From: Magnetospirillum sp902729445
GTDB lineage: Bacteria; Pseudomonadota; Alphaproteobacteria; Rhodospirillales; Magnetospirillaceae
DNA: 64,000 nt
NCBI RefSeq assembly: GCF_902729445.1
Contig: NZ_CACVCE010000045.1
Span: 135,656 to 199,655, forward strand
Reading direction: 5' to 3'
Below, one piece after another: positions 62,447 to 64,000 of the stretch; within the stretch, counting starts at the first letter, position 1; each line of letters begins with the position of its first letter. The translations under genes and the position numbers were made by a program. Below the pieces are notes generated by a model. The model searched no databases. It worked only from the letters and a program-made list of their open reading frames with translations, and was not told the origin of the DNA.

Positions 62447-64000
62447 TCAGCTCACCCGTTTAATGAATGGGCATGACCCCTGCAACGCTCCCAGGAGATC
62501 AATCCCGTCCTTACCCTTGGCGAGGATCAAATCGATATCCAGGTTAGTGAATTTCCCCCGAATTTGCTGAAGTGCGGCAAGAACGGCTTCAGTCGGCGGA
62601 ACGCTGTGAGGTTCAAAGGATTTCTTCATACCATTTTCAAAATTTGCCCGAGAACAAGGAACTCCAGATAATTCAAGAGTAGTGGCAAATTCAGCGTTGG
62701 ACACATCATCATAATGATAAATCAATCCAGCATTAGAATGACACCACGCAGAGCAAATAGTCTGTCGTAGTCTTTTAATATCTGGATTAGTCTTTTTAAG
62801 GTATTTTGATAACTCGACACATAAAGCGGTTTTAACCATAACGTAATTTGCAAACATCTTAAAATCGTCAACGCTTTTCAAGCACGTTGGCGTTGCCTTC
62901 GTGTACTCCTCCCAAAGCAATCTGATTCGCTGGAATTCATCGACCGTCTTCCAAGGCTTGGTGCTGAAAACCAGGTGATCGTAGTCGGCTGATGCCCCCA
63001 CTGCCAAAGGGCATCGCTTCCAGTCGTATTCCATGTTGAGGCGCTTGATCAGGTCCTTCTCAACGAGATCGGCGTCGTACTCCACCATATCCCTTACCCC
63101 GGTCTTGATGGCGGAGGTGATCACGGATTCAGGTGTGCGACCGAAGAACAGGTTGGTGATGTAGCGATTTTGCTCCCTGGTGGTGTCATATGCGGAGGGA
63201 GTGAAGATCCCTCCCTTGGCGAGAACGACGTTCTCATCGTCCTTACCAACAACCCCCTCCTTCAAAGTGGCTTGTCCTCGAGTGCGCCATCCGAGAGGCT
63301 TCCTGACATGGTGCTTGGCTTCAAGGGCGCCAGACTTTCCGGTCAGCCGCTTCCGAGCGTCATTATAGATTGTCAGCAGCTCACCCTGGCAGGCGGCATC
63401 AATCTGGTCTTTCGTGGCATTGGTCAGGAACCCATCGGTCGTAGCGCTGAACACACAAACGGATGGCGGGAGGGCGTTAATCACCTCTCCCAGGACGGCT
63501 CGGACGAAGGAGGTGATGAATGAAGCGAAGAACGGATTAGTGATTCGGCTCTCGGGAAGCACCTTGGTAGTTTTATCCCGGAGATCATATACCCGTTTTT
63601 CCCGTAAACCCTGGGCGGTCTTCCCGTAGGTCGAGTTGCTCAGTTCCTTCCAGAACAGATTGTCCAGCGTGTTCTTAGGGTACTTTCCCCGGTTATCCAG
63701 GCATTCCTTGATGAACGGCGTGAATATCGGCTGGTTGCCATCGGTCGGAACAATGACTCCGTAGCGGATGGTGATTTCAGCCCCCAGCTTCCTGGCGAGA
63801 CAAATCTCGGGAGCCGAGCAGTTGCTCTCCCCCTCAAGGGGGAACACCAAGCCATTATCGGTTCGTACCGGCAGGGTTGGAAATCGGGTATCAGCAGGAA
63901 ACTTAAAAGTGATAGCAGCGAATCCGAGCGAGGTCGGCGTGAAGTCGTCCAGATTGAACGTTGGCTTATGGGCACCTCGAAAAATCCCGCCCTCCGGCGA
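62447..64000 (-). CDS. Family B DNA polymerase (N-terminal part outside the window)
   Basis: The frame is open to the window edge, so 517 C-terminal residues are seen. Motif B is KELSNSTYGKTAQG (about residue 118 of the fragment) and motif C is SATTDGFLTN (TTDG, residues 187-190) in place of the usual DTDS. The segment after motif A (FKFPADTRFPTLPVR, then PLEGESNCSAPEICLA) resembles phage/plasmid-type PolBs. Motif A and the exonuclease lie outside. About 330 residues follow motif C, including GWRTRGQATLKEG. Candidates are a self-priming piPolB (pipolin) or a protein-primed polymerase. GC content is nearer 50 per cent by eye. Confidence 0.85.
   Translation of the reverse strand, partial: SPEGGIFRGAHKPTFNLDDFTPTSLGFAAITFKFPADTRFPTLPVRTDNGLVFPLEGESNCSAPEICLARKLGAEITIRYGVIVPTDGNQPIFTPFIKECLDNRGKYPKNTLDNLFWKELSNSTYGKTAQGLREKRVYDLRDKTTKVLPESRITNPFFASFITSFVRAVLGEVINALPPSVCVFSATTDGFLTNATKDQIDAACQGELLTIYNDARKRLTGKSGALEAKHHVRKPLGWRTRGQATLKEGVVGKDDENVVLAKGGIFTPSAYDTTREQNRYITNLFFGRTPESVITSAIKTGVRDMVEYDADLVEKDLIKRLNMEYDWKRCPLAVGASADYDHLVFSTKPWKTVDEFQRIRLLWEEYTKATPTCLKSVDDFKMFANYVMVKTALCVELSKYLKKTNPDIKRLRQTICSAWCHSNAGLIYHYDDVSNAEFATTLELSGVPCSRANFENGMKKSFEPHSVPPTEAVLAALQQIRGKFTNLDIDLILAKGKDGIDLLGALQGSCPFIKRVS

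Overview
The window is a GC-rich alphaproteobacterial chromosome segment, most consistent with Rhodospirillales (Magnetospirillum-like). The pointers are the gene content and order (hrcA-grpE divergent from rph-rdgB-hemW, the rsmI-yraN-gshB neighbourhood, a class B aconitase, an Irr-type Fur protein, bacteriohemerythrin, many sensor kinases), an alphaproteobacterial RpoH promoter at dnaK, and frequent GTG/TTG starts. The genus is inferred from recognition only. No rRNA gene, intact tRNA gene, CRISPR array or insertion sequence was found.

Layout. 1-8143: ammonium transporter (5' end outside), a class I/II aminotransferase, ftsK, lolA, a TPR/GT9-like protein and exodeoxyribonuclease III. 8140-12459: two small unknown genes, a ComM-type ATPase and a kinase with a CxxCH motif in its sensor. 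12543-20146: housekeeping genes mostly on the minus strand (gshB, SirB1-like, BON lipoprotein, yraN, rsmI, hemW, rdgB, rph), with an LpoA/LppC-type lipoprotein on plus. 20232-27841: protein-quality-control block (hrcA-grpE; dnaK-dnaJ from an RpoH-type promoter), with a ccdAB toxin-antitoxin pair lodged between dnaJ and dapB. 27888-35268: DUF1848 protein, a probable operon of exported hydratase-like protein, solute-binding protein and PAS kinase, a CMD-family protein, and a SulP-STAS-cNMP transporter. 35269-43549: DEAD-box helicase, acnB, EI24 protein, adenosine-kinase-like PfkB, typA. 43550-45976: palindromic intergenic repeats, an LRR membrane protein and a small ORF. 46041-50680: ccmAB, lipoprotein, glycerophosphodiesterase, flavin oxidoreductase with a Cys cluster, irr. 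50770-53229: a DivL-like kinase whose phosphoacceptor His is replaced by Ala.

53349-61613 is more accessory. It has a DedA-family protein, an unrecognised membrane/coiled-coil/VWA-like gene set (53869-57137), a bacteriohemerythrin flanked by a decayed and an intact copy of a YdjM-like gene, a HAD-like protein, and a solute-binding-protein/GGDEF pair.

The right end is the most striking part. At 61708-61752 lies only the 3' 45 bp of a tRNA-Gly(GCC) gene, broken exactly at the end of the anticodon loop. From there to the window edge the DNA is visibly AT-richer and encodes an HNH protein and the C-terminal part of a family B DNA polymerase. This looks like the left boundary of a tRNA-integrated mobile element carrying its own PolB. 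A pipolin (self-priming piPolB element) or a relative is the leading interpretation, but the N-terminal half of the polymerase, the integrase and the other att site are outside the window.
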